Shown here in pieces: positions 16,353 to 24,365 of a stretch of 28,202 nt of DNA; the stretch's first letter is position 1, and the number at the start of each line of letters is the position of its first letter. Position numbers and translations under genes: made by a program. The notes below the pieces were generated by a model, which saw only the letters and a program-made list of their open reading frames with translations, did not search any database and was not told where the DNA came from. The stretch is taken from assembly GCA_035565335.1 (NCBI GenBank), contig DATMSO010000061.1, positions 1-28,202 on the forward strand, given 5' to 3'. Source of the stretch: Methylovorus sp035565335 (GTDB lineage: Bacteria > Pseudomonadota > Gammaproteobacteria > Burkholderiales > Methylophilaceae).

Positions 16353-17177
16353 ATGGCCACTGAACTCCGACAATCCGCCCTGACCTGGCTCGCTGAGCCC
16401 GAACCGGCCCGCAAAGCAGCCGGCGTGACAGAGTTGCACCGGGCTTATCACGCAGGCGAACTGACCGTGGATAGCGCTACGGATCTCCGTATTACCGAAG
16501 TACCGCTGCAGCAGACTATCCCCGGACGGCCCGAGAAGCCCGAGCTGGTCTCGCCGCTGGGGGTCAAGCGCCGCAATATGCGCACGGTGGAAGGTCGCGC
16601 GGCACTGATTCATGCGCTGGCGCATATTGAATTCAATGCCATCAATCTGGCGCTGGATGTGATCTGGCGCTTTCCCGATATGCCGGAAGCCTTTTATGCC
16701 GACTGGCTGCAGGTGGCGCAGGAGGAAGCCTTGCATTTCAGCCTGCTGCAGGCGCATCTGGTGACGCTGTGCTATGCATATGGCGATTTCCCCGCCCATA
16801 ACAGCCTGTGGGAAATGGCGACCCGCACCGAACACGACATTCTGGCGCGCATCGCCCTGGTGCCGCGCACCATGGAAGCTCGCGGGCTGGATGCCTCGCC
16901 GCCGCTGCGTGCCAAACTCGCCCAGGCGGGCGATATGGCCGCCGCCGCCATTCTGGATATTATTCTGCGCGATGAAATCGGCCATGTCGCCATTGGCAAC
17001 CGCTGGTTCGGCTGGCTGTGCGAGCAGGGCAAGCTGGACCCTTTGGCTACCTATGCCGAACTGGCTACACGGTATAGCGCTCCCACGCTGCGCGGGCCGT
17101 TCAACATGGAAGCCCGCCGTGCCGCTGGCTTCAGCGATGCCGAGCTGGCGTCCTTATTGGCGCAGGCCCCGGTCTAG
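16353..17177 (+). CDS. DUF455 ferritin-like (putative diiron) protein
   Basis: All-helical soluble protein of 274 residues. Likely metal ligands occur in the spacing of a ferritin-like four-helix bundle: H91-x-E93 in LAHIEFNAINLALD, E124/E125-x2-H128 in QEEALHFSLLQAH, E160-H161 in TRTEHDILARIALVPRTMEA, and E208-x2-H211 in RDEIGHVAIGNRWF. The family is annotated DUF455 and is distantly related to the tRNA hydroxylase MiaE; substrates of this group are not established to my knowledge. The SD before the ATG at 16353 is weak. A TTTACA element 33 nt upstream (16320-16325) may belong to a separate promoter, so cotranscription with the HPP gene is possible but not certain. A strong terminator follows 78 nt after the stop. 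Confidence 0.85.
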   Translation: MATELRQSALTWLAEPEPARKAAGVTELHRAYHAGELTVDSATDLRITEVPLQQTIPGRPEKPELVSPLGVKRRNMRTVEGRAALIHALAHIEFNAINLALDVIWRFPDMPEAFYADWLQVAQEEALHFSLLQAHLVTLCYAYGDFPAHNSLWEMATRTEHDILARIALVPRTMEARGLDASPPLRAKLAQAGDMAAAAILDIILRDEIGHVAIGNRWFGWLCEQGKLDPLATYAELATRYSAPTLRGPFNMEARRAAGFSDAELASLLAQAPV

Positions 17178-17255
17178 CAAATGATTTCCTGGCGAAAATA
17201 CCTTCTCCTGACATTTTCATCCTCGAATCATCAAGTAAAGGGACATGCAATGTCC

Positions 17256-17289
17256 AAATAAAAAGCCCCGCATGCGGGGCTTTTTATTT
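17256..17289. terminator. Perfectly symmetric bidirectional intrinsic terminator
   Basis: A 34-bp exact palindrome (17+17) has a GC core AGCCCCGCATGCGGGGCT flanked by A-tract on one side and T-tract on the other. The flanks GTCC and GGAC extend the dyad after one unpaired base. It lies between the convergent DUF455 (+) and ppsR (-) genes and should terminate both. Confidence 0.92.
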
Positions 17290-17320
17290 CGGACGGACAT
17301 GGTCCGACAGACATACGGGC

Positions 17321-18142
17321 TTAACCGTACTGACGAATCGGCACGCGGATCTTTTGCAGGATCACGGTCGCCAGTTCTTCAATCGAACGGTGGGTGGAAT
17401 CAATCCAGGTCACGCCGGCGCGCTTCATCAGGTCTTCAGCCTTGGCGACTTCATCGCGGCAGTTATCCAGCGAGGCATAAAAACTGTTGGGACGACGCTC
17501 GCTGCGAACTGAATGCAAACGGTCCGGGCTGATGCTGAGGCCGTACAGTTTTTCCGGATAGTTTTCCAGCACGGCAGGCAGGCGCATGCGGTCAAAATCT
17601 TCCGGAATAAGCGGGTAGTTGGCGGCCTTGATACCAAACTGCATGGCGAGGTAAAGGCTGGTAGGCGTTTTGCCACAACGTGAAACGCCGACCAGGATCA
17701 CTTCCGCCTCTTCGAGGCCGGAGTTGGTCATGCCATCGTCATGGCCCAGCGAGAAATTGATCGCATCAATCCGGTTGTTATAACCCTGGCTGGCTGCGCC
17801 GTGGGTAATGCCGACGCCCTGAGAAGGTTCCAGGCCCAACTCGCTCGCCAACGGGTCAATAAAGGTGCCAAACAAATCGAGGAACATGGCATCCACTTGC
17901 TTCAGCTTGGCGCGAAATTCCGGCTTTACCAGCGTCATGACGACAATGGGGCGTACACCGTCTTCCACGGTGGCTTCCTTGATACGGTCAATGGCGACCT
18001 GCAGCTTGTCCAGCGTATCAATAAACGGGAAGCGGAGCTGACGCAGCTTGACGGTAGGAAAGTGCGCCAGCAAATGGCCGATGGATTCAGCCGTAATACC
18101 GGTGTTGTCCGAAACAAAAAAAACGGAACGGTCATGGGTCAT
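17321..18142 (-). CDS. ppsR: PEP synthase regulatory protein (bifunctional kinase/pyrophosphorylase, DUF299)
   Basis: Cytoplasmic protein of 273 residues, the usual length. It controls phosphoenolpyruvate synthase by ADP-dependent phosphorylation of an active-site threonine and by phosphate-dependent removal of that phosphate with release of pyrophosphate. The N-terminus MTHDRSVFFVSDNTGITAES and the P-loop-like motif G152-VSRCGKT159 are family hallmarks, as is the segment EKLYGLSISPDRLHSVRSER. Its target ppsA lies directly upstream on the same strand, 73 nt away, but an intrinsic terminator sits between them. Expression therefore needs readthrough or its own promoter. The ATG at 18142 has no strong SD. 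Confidence 0.95.
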   Translation of the reverse strand: MTHDRSVFFVSDNTGITAESIGHLLAHFPTVKLRQLRFPFIDTLDKLQVAIDRIKEATVEDGVRPIVVMTLVKPEFRAKLKQVDAMFLDLFGTFIDPLASELGLEPSQGVGITHGAASQGYNNRIDAINFSLGHDDGMTNSGLEEAEVILVGVSRCGKTPTSLYLAMQFGIKAANYPLIPEDFDRMRLPAVLENYPEKLYGLSISPDRLHSVRSERRPNSFYASLDNCRDEVAKAEDLMKRAGVTWIDSTHRSIEELATVILQKIRVPIRQYG

Positions 18143-18173
18143 GATCAGGGCGCTCTGTAGGTGGTCAAGTAAA

Positions 18174-18197
18174 AAGGGCTGCCTCGCGGCAGCCCTT
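18174..18197 (-). terminator. Intrinsic terminator between ppsA and ppsR
   Basis: On the minus strand the stem AAGGGCTGCC, loop GCGA, stem GGCAGCCCTT is followed by TTTTT within the transcript (the last Ts overlap the stem). The 10-bp stem begins about 18 nt after the ppsA stop. It should reduce transcription from ppsA into ppsR. Confidence 0.85.
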
Positions 18198-18215
18198 GGA
18201 CTATAACATTAAATG

Positions 18216-20582
18216 TTATTTGGCGGCGGCCAGACGCTGCCAGGTGGTGACGACGGTATCGGGGTTAAGCGATACCGACTGGATGCCCTCCTTCACCAGC
18301 CATTCGGCGAAGTCCGGATGGTCGGATGGACCCTGACCGCAGATACCTACGTACTTATTGAGGCGGTTGGCGGTCGAAATCGCCATCTTCAACAGCACCT
18401 TGACTGCATCGTTACGCTCGTCGAAACCAGCCGAGAAGAAGCCGGAGTCGCGGTCCATACCCAGGGTGAGCTGGGTCAGATCGTTGGAGCCGATGGAGAA
18501 GCCATCAAACAGCTCAAGGAACTGCTCGGCCAGCAAGGCGTTGGATGGGATTTCGCACATCATAATCAGACGCAGACCATTCACACCACGCTTGAGGCCA
18601 TGGCTTTCCAGGATCTCGATCACGGCACGGGCTTCATCCAGCGTACGCACAAACGGTACCATCAGCTCGACGTTGGTCAGGCCGATTTCCTCACGCACCT
18701 TGCGCATGGCAATACATTCCAGATCGAAGGATTTGCGGAAATCGCCATCGATGTAACGCGATGCGCCACGGAAACCGATCATCGGGTTTTCTTCATCAGG
18801 CTCGTAGATGTCACCACCGACCAGCTTCTTGTATTCGTTGGACTTGAAGTCCGACAAACGCACGATCACGGGTTTTGGATAGAACGCGGAAGCAATGGTG
18901 GACACACCTTCCACCACTTTTTCAATGTAGAAGTCACGTGGGCTGGCATAACCATTGGCACGGCGTTGCACTTCCGCCTTCATGTCCGCAGGCAGGGTAT
19001 CCAGATTAAGGATGGCCTTGGGGTGAATGCCGATCATGTTGTTGATCACGAATTCCAGGCGGGCCAGGCCAACACCGTCATTCGGGGTTTGCGCAAAGCT
19101 GAATGCCATGTCAGGGTTGCCGACGTTCATCATGATCTTCACCGGGGCCTTGCCCAGGGCAGCGGCTTCCTGGCTGGAGACTTCAAAGTCGAGTGCGCCA
19201 GCGTATACGTAGCCGGTTTCGCCTTCGGCACAAGAGACGGTGACGATATCGCCATCTTTCAGCACGTCAGTCGCATCCACGGAACCCACGATGGCAGGGA
19301 TACCCAGTTCACGCGCGATAATCGCAGCGTGGCAGGTACGGCCACCACGGTTGGTCACCAGGGCTGAAGCACGCTTCATTACTGGCTCCCAGTTCGGGTC
19401 TGTCATGTCAGCGACCAGCACGTCGCCTGGTTGCACGCTGTTCATTTCAGCCGGGTCACGCACGATACGCACAGGGCCTACGCCCACTTTCTGCGTCACA
19501 GCACGGCCAGTCACGATAGGCGAGCTGCCATGCTTGATCTGGAAGGTCTCAATCACGTTGCCGGTTTGCGACTTCACGGTTTCAGGGCGGGCTTGCAGGA
19601 TATACATCTTGCCGTCTACGCCGTCCTTACCCCACTCGATGTCCATTGGACGACCGTAGTGCTGCTCAATGATCACGGCATAGCGAGCCAGCTCTAGCAC
19701 ATCTTCGTCGCTCAGGCAGTATTTGATGCTGAGGGCAGGATCCACATCCTGCGTCACGGTGCTCTTGCCAGCCTGCTGCACATCACCAAAGACCATCTTG
19801 ATGGCCTTGGAGCCCAGAGTACGACGCACGATCGCAGGGCGACCTTGTGCCAGCAATGGCTTGTGCACATAGAATTCGTCAGGGTTGACCGCGCCTTGCA
19901 CCACGGTTTCGCCCAGGCCGTAGGAAGCGGTAATGAACGCAACATCCTTGAAGCCGGATTCAGTATCAATGGTAAACATCACGCCGGCAGCGCCGATGTC
20001 GCTGCGCACCATGCGCTGAATACCGGCAGACAGGGCCACATCGGCATGCAGGAAGCCCTTGTGTACGCGGTAGGAAATCGCACGGTCGTTATACAGGGAA
20101 GCAAACACTTCCTTGATGGCGTGGAGAATATTGTCCAGGCCCTGGATATTGAGGAAGGTCTCTTGCTGACCGGCGAACGAGGCGTCAGGCAAGTCTTCTG
20201 CAGTAGCGGAAGAGCGCACGGCGAAAGTGACATTCTCGCCGGAAGAGGCTGTCAGCGTAGCGTAATGCTCAGCAATGGCATCCTTCAAGGCAGACGGGAA
20301 AGTGGCTTGCATGATCCATTCACGAATCTTGCTGCCACAGGCGGCCAGGGCGGTGACGTCTTCTACATCCAGCTTGTCGAGCTCAGCATTGATGCGATCT
20401 GCCAGACCATCTTGCGCCAGAAACTCGCGATAGGCATGGGCCGTTGTCGCGAAGCCAGTAGGCACGCGAACCCCTTTTGAAGTCAGCTGGCTGATCATCT
20501 CACCCAGCGAAGCATTCTTGCCCCCAACTTCAGGCACATCCGTATTTCGCAACTTTTCAAAAGCAATGACGTATTCCGACAT
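18216..20582 (-). CDS. ppsA: Phosphoenolpyruvate synthase
   Basis: Gluconeogenic enzyme of 788 residues that converts pyruvate, ATP and water to PEP, AMP and phosphate. The N-terminal ATP-grasp-like nucleotide domain includes VPEVGGKNASLGEM (16-29) and AVRSSATAEDLPDASFAGQQ (121-140). The central phosphohistidine domain has GGRTCHAAIIARELGIPA (413-430), in which H418 carries the phosphate and T416 is the residue modified by PpsR. The C-terminal PEP/pyruvate TIM-barrel ends with KYVGICGQGPSDHPDFAEWL, whose C748 is the acid/base cysteine. A GAGGA SD lies 6 nt before the ATG. A 13-bp palindrome TATGAATTTCATA (20619-20631) lies 36 nt upstream and is an operator candidate. Confidence 0.97.
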   Translation of the reverse strand: MSEYVIAFEKLRNTDVPEVGGKNASLGEMISQLTSKGVRVPTGFATTAHAYREFLAQDGLADRINAELDKLDVEDVTALAACGSKIREWIMQATFPSALKDAIAEHYATLTASSGENVTFAVRSSATAEDLPDASFAGQQETFLNIQGLDNILHAIKEVFASLYNDRAISYRVHKGFLHADVALSAGIQRMVRSDIGAAGVMFTIDTESGFKDVAFITASYGLGETVVQGAVNPDEFYVHKPLLAQGRPAIVRRTLGSKAIKMVFGDVQQAGKSTVTQDVDPALSIKYCLSDEDVLELARYAVIIEQHYGRPMDIEWGKDGVDGKMYILQARPETVKSQTGNVIETFQIKHGSSPIVTGRAVTQKVGVGPVRIVRDPAEMNSVQPGDVLVADMTDPNWEPVMKRASALVTNRGGRTCHAAIIARELGIPAIVGSVDATDVLKDGDIVTVSCAEGETGYVYAGALDFEVSSQEAAALGKAPVKIMMNVGNPDMAFSFAQTPNDGVGLARLEFVINNMIGIHPKAILNLDTLPADMKAEVQRRANGYASPRDFYIEKVVEGVSTIASAFYPKPVIVRLSDFKSNEYKKLVGGDIYEPDEENPMIGFRGASRYIDGDFRKSFDLECIAMRKVREEIGLTNVELMVPFVRTLDEARAVIEILESHGLKRGVNGLRLIMMCEIPSNALLAEQFLELFDGFSIGSNDLTQLTLGMDRDSGFFSAGFDERNDAVKVLLKMAISTANRLNKYVGICGQGPSDHPDFAEWLVKEGIQSVSLNPDTVVTTWQRLAAAK

Positions 20583-21057
20583 ATTTTCCTCATGCGTTCA
20601 TAGCGGTTTTGAGGCGCGTATGAATTTCATAATTTCAAGGTTGAGTTAGCAAATGCATAAACACATTGCTGACAGGCTTGTTAAAACTGGGCTTAAATTT
20701 GTTGATATCACTAATGAGTGCACTGAACGCACAACCGCGAGAATATTGCCTTGAGCAGGCGACATGTGATGAGCCGCTCCCCAGCTCATTCCCATATACG
20801 ACTAAATCATTTGTCCTGCCATAGTCCTTATCTCTTCTTGACGGCAGACGCCAGCTACACAAGTGCAGCAAAACCATGCTGATTCAGGTTGAAATAATAC
20901 AGTAAAAACGGCTGAGTTAACCAGCCTAAAACGTATTTAGGCCGAAAGGACTAATCGAATTGCAGGCATTGTCTGGGGTTGGCGACAACTATCTGCAAAT
21001 AGCCGAAAATCCTCAGCACACCGCGTGACAAAGCATCCTGCCGCCACAAAAATGTAC
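20583..21057. other. Gene-poor intergenic region between ppsA and the small membrane protein gene
   Basis: About 475 bases with lower GC than the neighbours. Short minus-strand open frames exist (for example 20635-20877), but the encoded sequence has no recognisable domain or SD. It probably carries the ppsA promoter. The palindrome TATGAATTTCATA at 20619-20631 overlaps a direct repeat of GAAATTATGAAATTC type (minus strand). A small RNA cannot be excluded, but I see no clear promoter-terminator pair. Confidence 0.4.
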
Positions 21058-21066
21058 TGCTATAAT
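21058..21066 (+). promoter_or_regulatory. Extended -10 promoter of the small membrane protein gene
   Basis: TGC followed by a perfect TATAAT (21061-21066) forms an extended -10 element 86 nt before the ATG at 21153. No good -35 is present at the usual distance, which fits an extended -10 promoter. The 5' leader would be about 80 nt and includes a small GC hairpin (TGCCG/CGGCA near 21095-21108). Confidence 0.6.
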
Positions 21067-21152
21067 TCGCAGCCCTCCCGCGATGGAACCTCATTGCCGG
21101 AGGCGGCATCCAAATTTGCCATCCTGCTGTTTTACTTGCGCGAAGGACGCTC

Positions 21153-21389
21153 ATGATACTGATATTTCTGGTCCTACTGCTTGCCCTGTTGCCGCTGGTG
21201 CTGACCACGTCCTTTCCACATCTGGTGGTCGTGAGCATTTACAGTGGACTGGCGCACCTGCTGGCGTTTGGCTGGGCCATCATGATCATTATCATTCTCC
21301 TGCGTCGTCGCCGTATTCGCGAATGGCGCGAGGCGCGCAAGCTACGCAAGCAGGCACGCGCTCAGCAGAAAAATAACTCACCACATTAA
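21153..21389 (+). CDS. Small membrane protein, function unknown
   Basis: A 78-residue protein with two hydrophobic helices (about 2-20 and 26-50) and a strongly basic C-terminal tail (RRRRIREWREARKLRKQAR) that should sit in the cytoplasm. I do not recognise a family. AAGGA lies 6 nt before the ATG, and the perfect extended -10 upstream supports it as a real, separately transcribed gene. It is convergent with the DUF481 gene, 25 nt apart. Confidence 0.7.
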   Translation: MILIFLVLLLALLPLVLTTSFPHLVVVSIYSGLAHLLAFGWAIMIIIILLRRRRIREWREARKLRKQARAQQKNNSPH

Positions 21390-21392
21390 GAG

Positions 21393-21408
21393 CCGCATTT
21401 TCATGCGG
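21393..21408. terminator. Weak hairpin between convergent genes
   Basis: CCGCAT (21393-21398) pairs with ATGCGG (21403-21408) across a 4-nt loop, followed on the plus strand by AGAGTTTTA. It is short and the T-run is offset, so it is only a possible weak terminator. Confidence 0.3.
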
Positions 21409-21414
21409 AGAGTT

Positions 21415-22449
21415 TTACCAAGCGTAACCCGCACTGAACAGCAAAGTGGAGTCGATTTCCTTGCGGCCTGGCGTCGGGCTACCGTCCCAGGTGACATTCC
21501 ACTGCGTGGAGGCATTCAAGCGTTCGGTGAGCGGGAATCTGAAGCCGGTTTTGGCATAAATCAGCATATCGCGCGTATCTTCCATGCTCATGAGCGCTTC
21601 GTGTTCATGGAAAAACTGGGTGAATCCATTCAGCAGCTTCTGGTCGTATTTCACAGCCCAGCGCAATGCAGCGTAACTTTTATCCGGGTCCGTGTAATGA
21701 CGCTCGCTCACATACGCCAACCCCCCCTCCAGTGACAGATTGAGGTTGGGCGATTCATACATCTGGTAACCAGACCCGCCACCGATGGTGGTCAGTAACT
21801 GCAAGTCACGGAACCTGTCTTGTTCCAGCGACGTCACGCCGTAGGCATACCAGCGCCGGCTCCAGAAATGGTCATACTTGGCATAGCCACGGCTGTTGAA
21901 TTGCGTGCTGTTGCCTCTATCCTCTGCCCGGTTGAAGATGGCACCGGCGGTATACCGATTCTGCAAGGTCCGGATGATGGTTTCGGTATCCAGCCGCAGC
22001 GCCTGGGTTTCGGAGTTGCCCTGCGTCCAGGTGCCGCCAACATTGATACGGCCTGTCCATTTATAACCGCCACGCACCAGCTCGGGCGAGGGATTGATGT
22101 AACGCAGCTCTGCCAGCTCAATGTCGCGGTATTGCTCATTCTCAAGCTTGATCCAGGCACGGCCCTCTTCGACATCATCCAGGCTGACAAATGCCCCTTC
22201 CACCCGCTCTTTATCACTCAATATGATATCCAGCGACTTGGCCGAATCCAGCGTGGCGATTTCAGCCCATACCACTTTGATAACGCCAGCATAGGCGGTT
22301 CTGAATTCGACGGCATCGCCCTCTTTCTTCAAAACTTCGCCAGTCAGCACGTCGCCATTTTTAAGACGCAACTGGTCCGCTAGCGCATGGCATGACAGCC
22401 CGACCAGAGACGCCGCGACCATGACTTTTGCATAAGCAGATACCTGCAT
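21415..22449 (-). CDS. DUF481 family outer-membrane protein (YdiY-like)
   Basis: Predicted outer-membrane beta-barrel of 344 residues. I chose the ATG at 22449 because AGGAGG lies 6 nt before it; a longer in-frame start at 22485 has no such support. A Sec signal is cleaved near ALA/DQ (residue 24/25). An N-terminal small beta domain follows (about 25-125, QLRLKNGDVLTGEVLKKEGD). The DUF481 barrel then shows many amphipathic strands, such as WTGRINVGGTWTQGNSETQA and STLLFSAGYAW. The last residue is an aromatic (Trp), as expected for recognition by the barrel assembly machinery. DUF481 proteins have been called salt-induced outer-membrane proteins, but their role is not established. Confidence 0.9.
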   Translation of the reverse strand: MQVSAYAKVMVAASLVGLSCHALADQLRLKNGDVLTGEVLKKEGDAVEFRTAYAGVIKVVWAEIATLDSAKSLDIILSDKERVEGAFVSLDDVEEGRAWIKLENEQYRDIELAELRYINPSPELVRGGYKWTGRINVGGTWTQGNSETQALRLDTETIIRTLQNRYTAGAIFNRAEDRGNSTQFNSRGYAKYDHFWSRRWYAYGVTSLEQDRFRDLQLLTTIGGGSGYQMYESPNLNLSLEGGLAYVSERHYTDPDKSYAALRWAVKYDQKLLNGFTQFFHEHEALMSMEDTRDMLIYAKTGFRFPLTERLNASTQWNVTWDGSPTPGRKEIDSTLLFSAGYAW

Positions 22450-22684
22450 GTAGTTCCTCCTGATGTTATTGCTTGCTGTCGACATGCCTGCAGGCAGTGA
22501 CTTTTTTATACATTCGCCAGATGCTGACGAAGCACTGAACTCTAAAACGTATGGATAGCTAACGTTGAACTTGGTGTTATGAAGCTGGGCCTTAGTGCCG
22601 AGCTTGTATTGAACATGACTGCTTCAGGCAGAAAAAATTCGCTGACGCCGGCGGCATGGCGCCTCCAATCCCGTCTATCGGCGC

Positions 22685-23464
22685 CTACAGACCCAGTAAA
22701 CCGGGGAAATCGCGTATGGATGGAATGACCCGATCCGGATGAATGGAAGACGCCTCGCAATATGCCTGACGATATTTGCCGGTTTGCACTAACACGCCAT
22801 GCAGGCCCGCTTGCTGGGCACCGGCAATGTCAGCATCAATATCATCGCCTATCAGCACGGCATCACATGCCGCCACCCCCATGCTGATGAGCGCCATGGC
22901 AAAAAAATCGGCGGAAGGCTTGCCCATCAGCGTGGTTTGCACGCCGCTGGCGTATTCGAGGCCGGTGATAAAAGCGCCTATGTCCATTTGCAAACCATGC
23001 TCGGTTTGCCAGTAACGGTTTTTGTGGATAGCAATCAGTTTGGCGCCGCGCATCAGGCAGTTGAATACTTCATTCAACAGGCGATAGGACCAGGCATCGC
23101 CGATATCGCCAATCACTATGTATTCGGCGTCAGTATCCGACTGCCGGAAATCGGCAAAATCCTGCATGACATCGTCCGCCAGCAGGAAACGGCACACGGG
23201 GTCACCTTGCCGCATCAGGTACAAGCGCGCCGCCTGCGTGGCGCTGATGATCTCATCGGTATCGGCGATAAATCCAAGGCCAGCGAGCTTGGCCTGCAAA
23301 GAGGCCAGCGAGAGTGTGCTGGTATTGGTGACAAAACGGCAGGGCAAGCCGGCATTACGTATGCGCTCGACGGCATCTACCGCCCCCTCCACCGGCTTGC
23401 CCCCGATATAGAGCACACCATCCAGATCGAACAGCACACCCTTGATCGCATTCAGCGGCTCCAT
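22685..23464 (-). CDS. HAD-IIA phosphatase, LHPP-like
   Basis: Cytoplasmic HAD-superfamily hydrolase of 259 residues. The ATG at 23464 is preceded by AAGGAG at 5 nt; an in-frame ATG at 23503 is less likely. Motif I is FDLDGVLY with nucleophile D13 and D15. Motif II is in VTNTST (T46, N47). Motif III is the Lys in GKPSADFF, and motif IV is GDDIDADI. The middle region (GDIGDAWSYRLLNEVFNCLM and TGLEYASGVQTTLMGKPSAD) resembles the LHPP/HDHD2 branch, whose animal member acts on phospholysine/phosphohistidine and pyrophosphate. The substrate here is unknown. The PAP2-type gene lies 57 nt upstream on the same strand, so the two may be cotranscribed. Confidence 0.88.
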   Translation of the reverse strand: MEPLNAIKGVLFDLDGVLYIGGKPVEGAVDAVERIRNAGLPCRFVTNTSTLSLASLQAKLAGLGFIADTDEIISATQAARLYLMRQGDPVCRFLLADDVMQDFADFRQSDTDAEYIVIGDIGDAWSYRLLNEVFNCLMRGAKLIAIHKNRYWQTEHGLQMDIGAFITGLEYASGVQTTLMGKPSADFFAMALISMGVAACDAVLIGDDIDADIAGAQQAGLHGVLVQTGKYRQAYCEASSIHPDRVIPSIRDFPGLLGL

Positions 23465-23521
23465 GATGACTCCTTTTTGCTTACGGATAACCCTGATATA
23501 CAAGCATCAACGATGCCAACC

Positions 23522-24139
23522 CTAAGCACGTTTACGCGCTCCCAGCACTGCGCGACTGGTAGCCAAATACACCAGCATGCCAATATAGGTGCCGGCAATC
23601 ACATCGCTCACATAATGATAGTTGGTGATGATCAGTGCCACCGCCAGCAGCATCGAGCCTGCGGCACACCATGGGCGCCAGCGCGGATAAAACTGCCATA
23701 AGGCCATGAAAACCGTCATGAAGACCACCATGTGACCGGACGGAAAGGCGTCATACCAGCGCTTGCCCACCTGAAACCAATGCACTGGGTGTGCCTCGGG
23801 ATTGGACAGCCATAACCGCACCTCAATGCGCGCAAACAAAAGCTTGAGCACATGTTTGACGATAAACGCTACGGGCAAGACCAGGCCGAGCAAGAGAAAA
23901 AAGTCCCGGCGCGGACTATGTTCGCCCAGCCTGCGAAGATAGAGATAGAAGGAAAGACTGACGGAGGAGCCGATCAGCACGACCCAGAACAGATGGCTGG
24001 GCAGATTGCTGGTGTAATCGTGAAACGGCGCATAGCTCAGCAAATGCGCCTTGATCCATAAGGCGACGGGGGCATCCACGTAGAAAATCGTCAGCAAGCT
24101 TGTAGCAAGCACCACCATCATCAAACCGATGCTACGCAT
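23522..24139 (-). CDS. PAP2-superfamily membrane protein with degenerate motifs
   Basis: Integral membrane protein of 205 residues with about six hydrophobic helices. The central motif PSGH (133-136) and the terminal H175-x3-D179 (NYHYVSDVIAG) place it in the PAP2 phosphatase superfamily. Members remove phosphate from lipids or isoprenoid carriers. Two usual arginines look absent: the second Arg of motif 1 (LKLLFARIEVR has Ile-Glu where Pro-Arg is typical) and the Arg about six residues before the motif 3 His, which is hydrophobic here. Activity is therefore less certain than the fold. The ATG at 24139 follows AGGTGG; a GTG at 24145 would add two residues. Confidence 0.82.
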   Translation of the reverse strand: MRSIGLMMVVLATSLLTIFYVDAPVALWIKAHLLSYAPFHDYTSNLPSHLFWVVLIGSSVSLSFYLYLRRLGEHSPRRDFFLLLGLVLPVAFIVKHVLKLLFARIEVRLWLSNPEAHPVHWFQVGKRWYDAFPSGHMVVFMTVFMALWQFYPRWRPWCAAGSMLLAVALIITNYHYVSDVIAGTYIGMLVYLATSRAVLGARKRA

Positions 24140-24298
24140 GCCCACCTGCGTTCTTATGCCTCACATTCGCTTTCAACCTTGAGCCCTTAGAAAATTTCAC
24201 GATCATGGCCGGAGTTTAGCCCAGCAAAAGCCATGCGTCGATGCTGCATGGCAGGCGGCAGCTTGCCTCGCAGGATGTCACGCTGAAAACAGCCATGA

Positions 24299-24326
24299 AA
24301 AAGGCCGACATCGCTGTCGGCCTTTT
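24299..24326 (-). terminator. Intrinsic terminator of the BON-domain gene
   Basis: On the minus strand AAAAGGCCGACA, loop GCGA, TGTCGGCCTTTT is followed by further T, giving a run of five. The 12-bp stem lies about 40 nt after the stop of the BON gene. Confidence 0.9.
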
Positions 24327-24365
24327 GACACTCCCGGCTAGACCGGCAAGCCCTTATCGCATGGA

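Noticed and set aside
17245..17532. Plus-strand 95-codon open frame starting before the bidirectional terminator
   Set aside because: It runs through the terminator palindrome and antisense to ppsR; no domain.
18213..19367. Plus-strand open frame (384 codons) antisense to ppsA
   Set aside because: It is a shadow of a highly biased conserved gene; its His/Gln-rich product has no family signature.
20635..20877. Minus-strand 80-codon open frame in the ppsA upstream gap
   Set aside because: No SD, no recognisable domain, and Ser/Arg-rich composition; treated as noncoding.
22799..23701. Plus-strand open frame (300 codons) spanning the HAD and PAP2 genes
   Set aside because: It crosses two recognised minus-strand genes and their spacer and has no domain.
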